From contig SHNJ01000034.1 in NCBI GenBank assembly GCA_004295055.1, forward strand, positions 1 to 53,943: 53,943 nt of DNA, written 5' to 3'. The position numbers were made by a program, and so were the translations under genes. The number at the start of each line of letters is the position of its first letter. Positions within the stretch are counted from its first letter, which is position 1. Positions 33,568-42,176 of the stretch are shown here, one piece after another. Below the pieces are notes generated by a model. The model did no database searches. It was not told the DNA's origin and saw only the letters and a list, made by a program, of their open reading frames with translations. The stretch comes from Alphaproteobacteria bacterium. GTDB lineage: Bacteria; Pseudomonadota; Alphaproteobacteria; SHNJ01.

Positions 33568-35790
33568 TTATTTTTTCGGCGGTCCGCTGCCACCGCCCTG
33601 GTTAGCTTTATCAGCATTAGATCTCCTTAAAGCTTCTTCCAATGCTTCCCTATCCGCTCTTTCTTTGGATAATGCATCGGCATCACCGCCGCCTGCGCTG
33701 CCACCAAATCCGCCGCCTGCAAATCCGCCACCACCAACGCCACCTGTTTGTGCTTGACCGCTAGGTGAAGTGCCATCGAGACCTAAACCTTGCGCTACAG
33801 CATGGCTGCTATTTTGGAAAGCAGCAGCTACTTGACCTGCCGTTGGCGGTGGAGGTGGCGAAGTTGGTCCTGATCCACCACCGGAACCGCCAGTCGAACC
33901 GCCGCCAGGAGTATTAATAGTGCCTGTAGCCGTAACATTGCCAGTGGCTGTTACAGGACCGGTAATAGTGGAGGGTCCGCCGCCACCTTGTCCTCCACCT
34001 CCAAAATTGCCAGTGGGCATGTTGGTGCCAAAGCCAGGAGGCAATGGGCCCAGTGTGGTTTGCCCAGCCACATTGGATGTCACGGAACCTGAAAAACCCG
34101 GGCCCGTGATGGTGCTGCCATAGGCAGGGAAGCCGCCTCCAGATCCTGGGGATGGAGAACCACCACCAGTACCACCCGCTGGGGATGGTGAATTGAAATT
34201 TTGCGGAGCAAGCGCGCCAGTTACACCCCCGCCGCCAGTGCCGCCCCCACCGCCTGCTGGTGGTGTGGGAGGTGGTGGAGAGAAATTTTGTGGAGCAAGA
34301 ACACCGGTTACACCGCTGCCTCCGGCCGGCGATCCGCCGCCGCCAGTGCCCAAGGCTGGAGCCGGACCACCGCCCGGCGGTCCGCCAGCACCTGCGACCG
34401 CGCCAGATTCCGGCAATGCCCCGGCACCAGCGCCGGCGGCCAAGGAAGCGCCGCCAGTCGCGATAGCTGCGCCAGCGTAAACCGCCATAGTTGCCACTTT
34501 CTGAGCCGCGCCGACCACGCCGCCGCGAATATCGTCGCCAACGCCCATGCCGACAAATTCTTGCGCAATTTTAGACGCGCTTTTCATCATATATAATACG
34601 AGGAAACCAGCCGTGAAAAAGGAAAACCATACTAACATTATGCTGTCTTGAAAAGCGAACGCCGCTTTGACGGCGGAGTGTTCAAGAAAACTACCGATAG
34701 AATTGGCGCCTTGGCCAACCTCGGTAATGGTAGTGGTAATTATTGTCACGCTGATGCCAACCAGGATCGATTGAAACAACAATGTCGCGGCAATACCAAC
34801 CAACATCTTGATGGCTTGTACCGCCCATCCTCGCGTCATTTCAAATAAATATGATGCTATCAGTAAAGGGGATATAGTAATGATAATCCCCAATCGGAAC
34901 ATCGCATCAAGCAGGTATATGGGATAAATCAATATGGCAAGAACGAATACGATTGCCAGAACAATACCCGCGATAAACATCATCAGCATTTTTACTAAAT
35001 TAGCAATTGTATCTCCAAGATTGGGAACCGGAATATCAACCGAAGGCAACCATCTGCCCCCACCGATAGTATAAGTATCATAGGCGATTACCACATCTGA
35101 TCCCGCCAAGAACATCCCCATCATGCCCATGGCCGCGCCAACACCCATAACACGCTGTACATCGTTAGCAAGACACAACATACGTCTGCCGGCCGCCCGC
35201 ATTTCTTCGAGATGGCCTGCATCCACATTCACCAATGCATCAAATCCAACAAAAGGGGTGGTATTATAGGCGCAGTTATCGCTGCCAATAGTGCCTGCAA
35301 ACACCCCCGTATTATTGGCCGTTTCTTCTAAAACCTTACTGGAAAGATTTAAACCGGTAATGTAAATCGGATTGATAATATATTCCCACACCAACCCGAA
35401 CCCGGTATTTGACAAAAACACCAACAAGAAAATAAACAAAGCCAGTCTGCTGGCAATACGGTTGAATACTTCGCCAATACCGGCTGCAGAACCAAAAGGC
35501 ATAAAAATTTTTGCGATATTCCACAATAACCATAGACCCAACGCTCCGCCCAAAATCTTTTGCAGCGGATTTACTATGGCTTGCGATATTTTGTATCCCA
35601 ATACTACGCTGGATTCATAAAAAACGCCCAGTGCGGGACAAGCCCAACACAAACGCGCAATTGCATTATCGTATACACTTTGCGCCGTATTTTGTGCAAA
35701 AGCTGGATTATGGTCGGCGATAACAAATTGCAAAGCAATAATAACGCCAACAATCAAAACGATTTTTTTAAGGGACGAAAAAATATTCAT
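33568..35790 (-). CDS. virB6: VirB6/TrbL-like polytopic protein with long Gly/Pro-rich tail
   Basis: 740 residues. The ATG at 35790 begins a hydrophobic, signal-like N-terminus ending near AFAQ; then a Cys-containing loop (LCWACPALG) and membrane segments at about 85-100, 113-140, 215-245, 265-300, 310-370 and 395-415. This arrangement, with the KTTIxxGQG-like TTTITEVGQ loop region, is typical of VirB6/TrbL, the polytopic channel component. From about residue 430 to the end the protein is low complexity: Gly, Pro, Ala, Thr with a duplicated block GVTG(V/A)LAPQNF, then a charged end (ADALSKERADREALEEALRR in part). It begins the run toward 33568 after the small genes at 35807 and 36049. Confidence 0.85.
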   Translation of the reverse strand: MNIFSSLKKIVLIVGVIIALQFVIADHNPAFAQNTAQSVYDNAIARLCWACPALGVFYESSVVLGYKISQAIVNPLQKILGGALGLWLLWNIAKIFMPFGSAAGIGEVFNRIASRLALFIFLLVFLSNTGFGLVWEYIINPIYITGLNLSSKVLEETANNTGVFAGTIGSDNCAYNTTPFVGFDALVNVDAGHLEEMRAAGRRMLCLANDVQRVMGVGAAMGMMGMFLAGSDVVIAYDTYTIGGGRWLPSVDIPVPNLGDTIANLVKMLMMFIAGIVLAIVFVLAILIYPIYLLDAMFRLGIIITISPLLIASYLFEMTRGWAVQAIKMLVGIAATLLFQSILVGISVTIITTTITEVGQGANSIGSFLEHSAVKAAFAFQDSIMLVWFSFFTAGFLVLYMMKSASKIAQEFVGMGVGDDIRGGVVGAAQKVATMAVYAGAAIATGGASLAAGAGAGALPESGAVAGAGGPPGGGPAPALGTGGGGSPAGGSGVTGVLAPQNFSPPPPTPPAGGGGGTGGGGVTGALAPQNFNSPSPAGGTGGGSPSPGSGGGFPAYGSTITGPGFSGSVTSNVAGQTTLGPLPPGFGTNMPTGNFGGGGQGGGGPSTITGPVTATGNVTATGTINTPGGGSTGGSGGGSGPTSPPPPPTAGQVAAAFQNSSHAVAQGLGLDGTSPSGQAQTGGVGGGGFAGGGFGGSAGGGDADALSKERADREALEEALRRSNADKANQGGGSGPPKK
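34195..34314. repeat. direct repeat within the virB6 tail
   Basis: Two copies of a 33-bp unit (34195-34227 and 34282-34314, about 85% identical) 87 bp apart, encoding GVTG(V/A)LAPQNF. Marks tandem growth of the low-complexity tail. Confidence 0.7.
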
Positions 35791-35806
35791 CAAATAGGTT
35801 TTGCCT

Positions 35807-36046
35807 TCAGCTTTGCGGAAAGTGGCGTTCCACGTACATTTTCAATGTTTGTGGAGTGACCGCCGGGGTTAACTCGCCAGTGAAGACCGCCAGGATTTCA
35901 TATTGCGGGGCGCTTTGACTGATTTCGCCCCAATGACGCAAAACTTCGTAATGCACATCGGCGCCATTAACTTCGATGTAATTGATCACCGTTCCTCCTG
36001 TGTCTTCGTACCGCCCAATAATGGTAAATCGCCGTTTCTGACCCAT
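35807..36046 (-). CDS. small conserved-looking protein upstream of virB6
   Basis: 79 residues from the ATG at 36046 (AAGGGG seven bases upstream; an earlier ATG at 36061 is less favoured). Soluble, β-rich start (RRFTIIGRYEDTGGTVINYIEV) and charged middle, ending in YVERHFPQS. No signal peptide, membrane segment or recognised domain. It lies 16 bp before virB6 and directly after a 34-residue reading frame, so all three are probably co-transcribed. Function unknown. Confidence 0.55.
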   Translation of the reverse strand: MGQKRRFTIIGRYEDTGGTVINYIEVNGADVHYEVLRHWGEISQSAPQYEILAVFTGELTPAVTPQTLKMYVERHFPQS

Positions 36047-36048
36047 AT

Positions 36049-36153
36049 CTACCCCTTCCATTCCACGGTATCATAACCGTATAAATGGCCGAGGTGCGCC
36101 ATCATTGCGCGAGCCGTTACGACCGATCCTGGTGCGATATTGTTATCTATCAT
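36049..36153 (-). CDS. very small reading frame (34 codons)
   Basis: ATG at 36153, TAG at 36051-36049, just before the next gene's ATG at 36046. The predicted peptide begins MIDNNIAPGSVVTARAMMAH and ends YDTVEWKG; composition looks protein-like, with a helical centre. No strong ribosome-binding site is visible, so it may be untranslated or the remnant of a longer gene. The near-contiguity with the 79-residue gene is the main support. Confidence 0.35.
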   Translation of the reverse strand: MIDNNIAPGSVVTARAMMAHLGHLYGYDTVEWKG

Positions 36154-36425
36154 ACCACAAACTAATGCGATTTTATATGAACAAAACATGGTAGTAGCGA
36201 ATGGTGCCAATCCCTGAGCGGCATTTTCTTATTCCGGCAATATTGTAACCTTTATATAAGAAAGGCCTGATACAATACCCCCAGATAGGAATTAATAGAT
36301 GTAATCTATCCGGCTGTAAAATACAGCTTAAAAATCGCCTCCCCATTCTATTTTCCCCTATTATCGGATTTTTCTATACTATAGAAATATCCTAGCTTTA
36401 AGGGTACTTTACAGTCGATGACAGG
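36154..36425. other. divergent intergenic region
   Basis: About 270 bp between the small minus-strand genes and the plus-strand transglycosylase gene. It holds a hairpin GCTGTA-AAA-TACAGC (around 36314-36330) and AT-rich promoter-like sequence toward both sides. No further gene seen. Confidence 0.4.
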
Positions 36426-37202
36426 ATGATGACAATAACCCAATACTTACACATATTTTCACCCAACCGGCGGTCAAAGCCGATCTTAAATTATACTAAG
36501 ATATTGATTTTAATGTGTTTATTCGGTTGCTTCTGGGCGCTTCCCGCCAATGCCGCCGAAAATGCCGCGCCGTCGGCCAGAGAAGTGGATTATTGCACCC
36601 CTTATATTCAACGCGCCGAGAAAAAATACAAAATTCCGCGCGGTCTTTTACAAGCTATCGCGTTGGTGGAATCCGGCGTCAATGGACGACCCTGGCCATG
36701 GGCACTGAATGTGGGCGGCGAAGGGATTTACCCCGAAACTTACGAAGCCGCCACCAAAGCCTTGCGCGATAAAGCCGGCAACGTACGCAAGGACGTGGCG
36801 GTAGGATGCATGCAAGTTTATCTGGCATTCCATGCGCATAAATTTTCCGCGCCGGAATGGCTGTTGCATCCTGAATATAATGTCGCTTATGCCGCGCAGT
36901 TGCTGCGCAAATTATATCGCACGCATCATAATTGGACATCGGCCGTTGCGTATTACCATGCCGCAACGAATAAACGCGCCCAATATGATTATGTTTGCGC
37001 GGTTTTTTCGCGGGTCAATAAGATCCGCGGCACGAAACCGGATCCCGAAGGCCAGCGTTATTGCAAAATCATGCCTAAAACCAAAACTTCCACAAGCGTT
37101 AAAAAACCGGCCGCAGAAGCCATAACCCAACCCAACGATTCTATGGAATCCAGCGGCATGCCGGCCATTAACGGGCTGATTAAACCGGCCGAGAAAAAAT
37201 AA
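36426..37202 (+). CDS. lytic transglycosylase, VirB1/PilT-like
   Basis: 258 residues with a signal-anchor or signal peptide (hydrophobic about 24-40, cleavage near PANAAE). SLT domain: catalytic Glu in IALVESG, GCMQVY (the family usually has MQIN or MQVNP here), NVAYAAQLL and YYHAAT. Later residues are Lys/Pro-rich. It is paralogous to the gene at 2422. VirB1-type muramidases open peptidoglycan for type IV secretion; R64 PilT is a transglycosylase of the pilus. Its position between virB6-side genes and the prepilin peptidase (1 bp apart, convergent) supports either role. ACAGGA precedes the ATG. Confidence 0.85.
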   Translation: MMTITQYLHIFSPNRRSKPILNYTKILILMCLFGCFWALPANAAENAAPSAREVDYCTPYIQRAEKKYKIPRGLLQAIALVESGVNGRPWPWALNVGGEGIYPETYEAATKALRDKAGNVRKDVAVGCMQVYLAFHAHKFSAPEWLLHPEYNVAYAAQLLRKLYRTHHNWTSAVAYYHAATNKRAQYDYVCAVFSRVNKIRGTKPDPEGQRYCKIMPKTKTSTSVKKPAAEAITQPNDSMESSGMPAINGLIKPAEKK

Positions 37203-37203
37203 T

Positions 37204-37710
37204 TTAGAGATAAAAATCGAAAATTACCCGGCCGATCGGGCCAATTAAAACCGTGATTAAAAATCCGGCACAAATACCGGGACCAAATGGGATTTCATCT
37301 TTCATACTGCCCTTGCGGGTCCACAACCAACGCAACCCAATCACCAGAATAGTCAGCACCGACCCGACCAAAGCGGCGGAAACAACGCCTTCCATTCCAA
37401 CCCAAACGCCGACGGCGCCAAATAATTTGACATCTCCCAGCCCCATCGCCTCGACTCCCTTGATACGATAAACCGCTTCTCGGAAAATCCAGGAACCCGC
37501 AAAACCCGCCAGAAATCCATAAAACGGTTCTTGCCACCCATACAGGCGGATGGGATCGTAGATGGCCAGAATAATGCCGATAATAAATACGATCAGCGTT
37601 AAATAATCGGGAAGAATTTTTTGCTGTAAATCGATGACGCACGATGCGGTCAACGCAATCGTCATCAACAAAACACAAATCAATTGGAAATCGGAGAAAT
37701 GGTAAATCAT
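37204..37710 (-). CDS. type IV prepilin peptidase (PilU/CpaA type)
   Basis: Aspartyl membrane protease that cuts prepilin leaders. 168 residues with about six membrane segments, the first catalytic Asp in SCVIDLQQKILPD and the GxGD motif in MGLGDVKLFG (second Asp). It lacks the N-terminal cytoplasmic methyltransferase domain of PilD, like R64 PilU and CpaA. It would process the three G/F prepilins at 10419-12765. The start ATG is 8 bp from a tandem heptamer array (37719-37751); no clear ribosome-binding site is seen. Confidence 0.92.
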   Translation of the reverse strand: MIYHFSDFQLICVLLMTIALTASCVIDLQQKILPDYLTLIVFIIGIILAIYDPIRLYGWQEPFYGFLAGFAGSWIFREAVYRIKGVEAMGLGDVKLFGAVGVWVGMEGVVSAALVGSVLTILVIGLRWLWTRKGSMKDEIPFGPGICAGFLITVLIGPIGRVIFDFYL

Positions 37711-37718
37711 GGAATGAA

Positions 37719-37828
37719 TAGTACCTAGTACCTAGTACCTAGTACCTAGTATTTTATATTTTGTTCATAATATTTATGGGTAACGGGACATATCCGTTAC
37801 TAGGAACTAGGCATCTAGGAACTTGGAA
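37719..37828. repeat. tandem heptamers and nested hairpin between the 336-residue protein and prepilin peptidase genes
   Basis: TAGTACC occurs four times in a row plus a partial copy (37719-37751), abutting the prepilin peptidase start. After an AT-rich gap a hairpin GTAACGG/CCGTTAC (37780-37786, 37794-37800) follows, then degenerate CTAGGAA heptamers (37800-37828) in the inverse sense. Together they form a long imperfect fold-back. Confidence 0.85.
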
Positions 37829-38839
37829 CTATCGACGACCCTGTTCGCCACGTGGGAAAGCCTGAGTATTCATTGGGCCCATATTCCAGCTGGGCTTGCC
37901 GTGTCCGCCGCCAGCGCCGGCGCCGCCGACACTGCCGCCGGTAGTATCTTCTTCGGTTTTATCTTTTTTGAACGTCGCGCCGTGATAATTTTTCACGTTA
38001 TAGGCCGCATAGGCCGGTTTACGCGCCACCGGCGCTTCCGCCGGCCTGGCCGACTGCACGCCCATCAAACGCAACAATATCGTCGTGATCGCTTTGGGTA
38101 CGGCATAAAACGGCTTTAAGACAGCATTCAAAATTTTCCGAAATTCCGGCGCGGCCTTGATAGCAATCATAATGCCAAATAATGGCACGACCGCGAACAT
38201 CAGCATATAGAACATGACAAAACTCCATTGCAGCGTACTTCCTTGGTTATACAATTTGTATACCATCTGCCAGTTGCGCGGAAAAAACGGATCAAAGTCA
38301 AAAAAGGCGAGCGAAGCGAAACGCGTGCATAACAACGCCACAACGTTCCAGGCCAGAAAAATAGCGCCAGCGGAAACCACCAATTGCGCGCGGCGATTCA
38401 AATTTTCGAAAAAGCTTGTAATTTTTTTCAGTGGCGTGGAATCTTGCGCCCAAATCACGCGCGGCATATTGGATTGCTGAGAACGGATAGTTACCGGGCC
38501 GGGCGCCTGACTTAAAACCGGACGGCGGCCGACATTGATTTTAGGAACTTCCATCGTTGTCGAAGACGAAAACCCCTGACCCCAATCCACCAAATGTGAA
38601 GCGGCTTGATCGCTAACTAATTTTTCTGCTTGGTCCAAAGCGCGATGCGCGGCATCTTCGCGTTCTTCCTGCCGGCGTTCTTCTTCGACGCGATCCAACA
38701 GCGGCCTGAAGATATCATCATCGATATCCCACAAATCCTGTTTTGGCGTGCGCGACGGATTGACCTCCACTACTGCGGAAGCGGAATCCGCAACATGGTC
38801 GTCATCGCGCCGTTGAACAACGTCGTTTGAATCGCTCAT
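37829..38839 (-). CDS. unknown bitopic/hairpin membrane protein at the edge of the virB/pil cluster
   Basis: 336 residues: an acidic, helical N-terminal region (about 30-85; many Glu/Arg, EEERRQEEREDAAHRAL), a linker, two membrane helices (about 152-172 and 205-228), a cytoplasmic-type loop, and a Gly-rich C-terminal tail (SVGGAGAGGGHG). No domain recognised. A -10-like TATAAT is found upstream on the minus strand (near 38870). It is separated from prepilin peptidase only by the heptamer repeat region, and no other function is suggested by neighbours. It may be an accessory cluster subunit. Confidence 0.65.
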   Translation of the reverse strand: MSDSNDVVQRRDDDHVADSASAVVEVNPSRTPKQDLWDIDDDIFRPLLDRVEEERRQEEREDAAHRALDQAEKLVSDQAASHLVDWGQGFSSSTTMEVPKINVGRRPVLSQAPGPVTIRSQQSNMPRVIWAQDSTPLKKITSFFENLNRRAQLVVSAGAIFLAWNVVALLCTRFASLAFFDFDPFFPRNWQMVYKLYNQGSTLQWSFVMFYMLMFAVVPLFGIMIAIKAAPEFRKILNAVLKPFYAVPKAITTILLRLMGVQSARPAEAPVARKPAYAAYNVKNYHGATFKKDKTEEDTTGGSVGGAGAGGGHGKPSWNMGPMNTQAFPRGEQGRR

Positions 38840-39049
38840 AACCCTACACTATCCTAATCAGATACAATTATACCTTTAATGCTTAGTATATCCGAAAACA
38901 GGAATAATTACCATACTTATTTTAAATTTATTGCGTAATAACAGTGGGTTAGAATATATGCTATTAAGCCCATCCTATGCGGGTCTGAAGTAATTGAAAA
39001 ATATGCATTTCTTCAAAAACTACAAGGCGGCTTGAATAAAACAAAATAT

Positions 39050-40330
39050 CTACTTTTTGCCGCCCGCAACTTTCTTAGCAAATCCACCGGTATTGGCCGC
39101 CATATTTTGCCCAGCCGCTTGGCCACGCGCCAAACTGCCCAATCGTAAGCGCAAGGCATTCAATTTAATGAAACCTTTGGCGTCTTTTTGATCATAGACC
39201 GTGTCATGTTCAAACGTGACATAGGCCTGGCTGTACAAACTGACCGGCGATTTGCGGCCAGCAACCATACAATTGCCCTTGAATAATTTCATTTTCACGG
39301 TGCCGGTGACATGTTGCGAAGCTTCATCGATTGCCTGTTGCAACATCACCCGTTCCGGCGCAAACCAGAAGCCGTTATATACAAGCGACGCATAACGCGG
39401 CATTAATTCATCTTTTAAATGCATCGCGCCGCGATCCAGCGTGATCGATTCCATCGCCCGGCGTGCAGCCAATAAAATTGTTCCGCCCGGCGTTTCATAA
39501 ACACCGCGCGATTTCATGCCGACAAACCGATTTTCCACCAAATCGATCCGGCCGATACCATTGCGTCCGCCAATTTCATTTAGTTTGGTCAGTAATTGCG
39601 CCGGCGACAATTTTTGGCCATTGATCGCGACCGGGTCTCCCGCTTCAAATTCAATTTCCACATATTCCGGCGTATCTGGCGCTTTTATTGGATCGACCGA
39701 ACGAGTGTAAATATCGGCTGGTGGTTCAACCCACGGATCCTCGAGGATTTTTCCTTCATACGAAATATGCAGCAAGTTCGCGTCGATAGAATATGGCGCT
39801 TCGCCGCGCTTATCTTTGGCGATTGGAATTTGGTGTTGTTCGGCAAATTCCAGCAATTTGGTACGCGAAGTCAATTCCCATTCCCGCCATGGCGCAATCA
39901 CCTGCACATCTGGCTTCAAAGCATAATACGTCAATTCAAACCGGACCTGATCGTTGCCTTTGCCGGTGGCGCCGTGCGCAACCGCGTCAGCGCCAACCAT
40001 ATTCGCAATTTCAATTTGCCGTTTGGCAATCAGCGGCCGCGCAATCGATGTGCCCAGCAAATAGGTTCCTTCGTACAAGGCATTGGCGCGGAACATCGGA
40101 AATACGAAATCGCGCACAAATTCTTCGCGCAGATCTTCGATAAAAATTTCTTTGACCCCCATCCCTTCAGCTTTTTTGCGCGCCGGTTCCAGTTCCTCGC
40201 CCTGGCCAAGATCGGCGGTAAAGGTTACCACCTCGCAGCCATAATTTTCCTTAAGCCAGCGTAAAATCACCGACGTGTCCAGTCCGCCGGAATAAGCTAA
40301 AACGATTTTTTTAATATTGGGTTTGGTCAT
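39050..40330 (-). CDS. argG: argininosuccinate synthase
   Basis: Joins citrulline and aspartate using ATP in arginine synthesis. The ATG at 40330 follows GCGGA; an earlier in-frame start at 40375 is unsupported. Signatures: PP-loop [12 protein letters not shown] at the N-terminus, [20 protein letters not shown], and [23 protein letters not shown]. Length about 426 residues fits the long-form family. It ends with Lys-rich AKKVAGGKK. It appears monocistronic; the 210-bp upstream gap to 38839 contains no gene seen. Confidence 0.97.
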   Translation of the reverse strand: MTKPNIKKIVLAYSGGLDTSVILRWLKENYGCEVVTFTADLGQGEELEPARKKAEGMGVKEIFIEDLREEFVRDFVFPMFRANALYEGTYLLGTSIARPLIAKRQIEIANMVGADAVAHGATGKGNDQVRFELTYYALKPDVQVIAPWREWELTSRTKLLEFAEQHQIPIAKDKRGEAPYSIDANLLHISYEGKILEDPWVEPPADIYTRSVDPIKAPDTPEYVEIEFEAGDPVAINGQKLSPAQLLTKLNEIGGRNGIGRIDLVENRFVGMKSRGVYETPGGTILLAARRAMESITLDRGAMHLKDELMPRYASLVYNGFWFAPERVMLQQAIDEASQHVTGTVKMKLFKGNCMVAGRKSPVSLYSQAYVTFEHDTVYDQKDAKGFIKLNALRLRLGSLARGQAAGQNMAANTGGFAKKVAGGKK

Positions 40331-40481
40331 AATAATTCCGCCTTGTTGAAATTGCGCATATTTTATCGCAATCACTTACGGTAACAAAGCCTATTCTTGC
40401 ATAAAAATGCGTATGATCTGCATAAAGCAATGCGGATTTTGATCCAACTTTATGGAGATACCAGTCTAGTGGGATATCGGA

Positions 40482-41447
40482 TTATTTCCCGCGGCCAAAA
40501 CGGGACATAAGAACCATCGCGGCGGCAGCGGTGCCGATTAACGATCCGAACGAAGTACCGGGATTATGCGTGATTGTATCCATAAAATTGGATTGCCGCA
40601 CTCCGGTGAAAGATTGTCCATAAATTCCCGCCACCTGATCGCCGCCAACAAAATGTTGCGGCCCGGCAAAAGCGGATGGGCCTTGGGCCTTTTGTTCCGG
40701 CAATGCGCCCAGCGCTGCCAAAAATATTTTCCCGGTCACATCGGTGGCCTGCAAAGACGATGTGGCTAACGTAACTGCGAAAGAAGGTGTGTTTTCACCT
40801 TGTTTTGCCTTAACGTGCGAGGCCACAACATCTATTACCAGATCATTGCCCACTTGGCGCATATTGCCTAATTTTACAAAATTATTGGATGCGGTGTAAT
40901 GCACCACGTGCGGTGGAGCGCTTTTTTCTGACAATGATTGCAATCCGGTATTGGCGGCATTTCTTTCGGCGGCCACTAAATCGATAGCTTGCTCAACTTG
41001 CGGAATAACTTTTGCCTGCATAACCATTTGCCGGTTACCCGACAAAGCCCATCGTATTTCCGGTTTTCCCTGTAACAAGGCATAGCTTCTGGGTCCGCCA
41101 TTGGAGGGGGTGAATTGAATTTTAAGTGACATTCCCTCGGCCAATGCGTGATCGGTAATATTGATCTGGCCTAAACATGCGGCGCTGTGGGAAGTGGACA
41201 CAACCTGATCCAGCATGCCAAGATCGACATTACGGTCAATAACATATCCCAAACCGCCTACGGCCGCGGGCGACAGCAAAGCGGCTGCGACCGCCAATCC
41301 CCTATTACGGCCAGTAACCACACCGTGCCAACGCACAAAAGGACTAGCAGCCACTTTGACTAAAGTGACTAGAAAATTTTCTTTACGACGATGGCCAACC
41401 GTTAAAATGCCTACCGCAGACTGGGGTGAAGTTGAATAAGTAGTCAT
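40482..41447 (-). CDS. unknown protein with N-terminal and C-terminal hydrophobic segments
   Basis: 321 residues. A hydrophobic stretch at about 50-69 (LAVAAALLSPAAVGGLGYVI) and another at the end (GSLIGTAAAAMVLMS before a short basic tail GRGK) suggest two membrane passages with a soluble middle. The middle is β-rich with Ser/Gly/Asn (e.g. MSLKIQFTPSNGGPRSYALL). No family recognised. It is on the opposite strand to the secreted protein gene at 41626, sharing an AT-rich gap with it. The proximity to the secretion cluster may be chance. Confidence 0.55.
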   Translation of the reverse strand: MTTYSTSPQSAVGILTVGHRRKENFLVTLVKVAASPFVRWHGVVTGRNRGLAVAAALLSPAAVGGLGYVIDRNVDLGMLDQVVSTSHSAACLGQINITDHALAEGMSLKIQFTPSNGGPRSYALLQGKPEIRWALSGNRQMVMQAKVIPQVEQAIDLVAAERNAANTGLQSLSEKSAPPHVVHYTASNNFVKLGNMRQVGNDLVIDVVASHVKAKQGENTPSFAVTLATSSLQATDVTGKIFLAALGALPEQKAQGPSAFAGPQHFVGGDQVAGIYGQSFTGVRQSNFMDTITHNPGTSFGSLIGTAAAAMVLMSRFGRGK

Positions 41448-41625
41448 TATTCCTCGATCTTAAGATGTTTTAAGATACACGATACAGAAACAAATATCCA
41501 TCGGTCGATTATCATTTTCTTTTAAAGAAATAATATTACCTAAATTCGAAATAATATTTTTATTGTCAATGCGAAATAAAATTGCTTTACTTCACTACCA
41601 TCAACTAACACAGGGGCACACTCTT

Positions 41626-42162
41626 ATGAAAGCCAAACTTTTTTTAATTGCAGTTGTGTGTTTAGGTTTATTTTTATTTGCTTTGCCACAAACGACTTCG
41701 GCGCAAAATCGTAATGCGTACGAAATTATTCAGGATACCAATCACAATAATGGCGGTTCTGCAATGCACTCGGGTGGAGGCGCCGTAGGCACTCCTGTAT
41801 CCGGTGTTATTACGCCTCCTGCCGATCCCGATAATCCACCGGATTTCCGCGATCCAAACGATCCTAGAAAAATTCTGGATTATAATTGCGGCGGCAGAAC
41901 CAAAATCACCACTCCTGGCCGGATTTATGGTTGGAATTGCACCGCCAGCATGAGCTGTTCTTGTTCCATGACTTACCGGGATGATAATGGGGTTGTAAGA
42001 ACATGCGCCGCATCGCCAATGTCTCGCTCTTTATCGGGTTCTGGCGGCGATAGCAATCGCAACACTTGCATTAGCGAAGCAGATACGGATTGGATAGCGC
42101 ACGCGATTCATTTTTCGCAGAATGCCAAGCAGCTTTGGCTAACTGCCCTCCGTAAGCTATAA
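41626..42162 (+). CDS. small secreted Cys-rich protein
   Basis: 178 residues from the ATG at 41626 (CAGGGG upstream; a longer frame to 41563 is less likely). Signal peptide ends near TTSAQ. The mature protein is Pro/Asn/Asp-rich, then holds Cys in YNCGG, WNCTAS, SCSCSM, RTCAAS and NTCIS, about six to seven in all, suggesting disulfides and an extracellular or periplasmic location. No family recognised. A terminator follows. No relation to the secretion cluster can be shown. Confidence 0.6.
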   Translation: MKAKLFLIAVVCLGLFLFALPQTTSAQNRNAYEIIQDTNHNNGGSAMHSGGGAVGTPVSGVITPPADPDNPPDFRDPNDPRKILDYNCGGRTKITTPGRIYGWNCTASMSCSCSMTYRDDNGVVRTCAASPMSRSLSGSGGDSNRNTCISEADTDWIAHAIHFSQNAKQLWLTALRKL

Positions 42163-42176
42163 AGACTATCAACGAA

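Noticed and set aside
33920-34480. Proline-rich reading frames on the plus strand opposite the virB6 tail
   Set aside because: They mirror the Gly/Pro-rich minus-strand codons and have no ribosome-binding sites; shadows.
35591-35600. TTGTATCCCA, matching the shared promoter motif
   Set aside because: It lies inside virB6 coding sequence with no second arm and no gene start downstream; coincidence.
37719-37751. Tandem repeats as a CRISPR array
   Set aside because: Units are 7 bp with no spacers and there are no cas genes.
4386-38839. Dot/Icm (type IVB) secretion system
   Set aside because: The VirB3, B4, B5, B8, B9 and B11 features and order are P-type; Dot/Icm-specific proteins such as DotA and IcmF were not seen. 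The pilus part, not the transfer part, resembles IncI plasmids.
4386-38839. Integrated conjugative element
   Set aside because: No relaxase, integrase, attachment-site direct repeats or tRNA target were seen in the window, though ends might lie outside.
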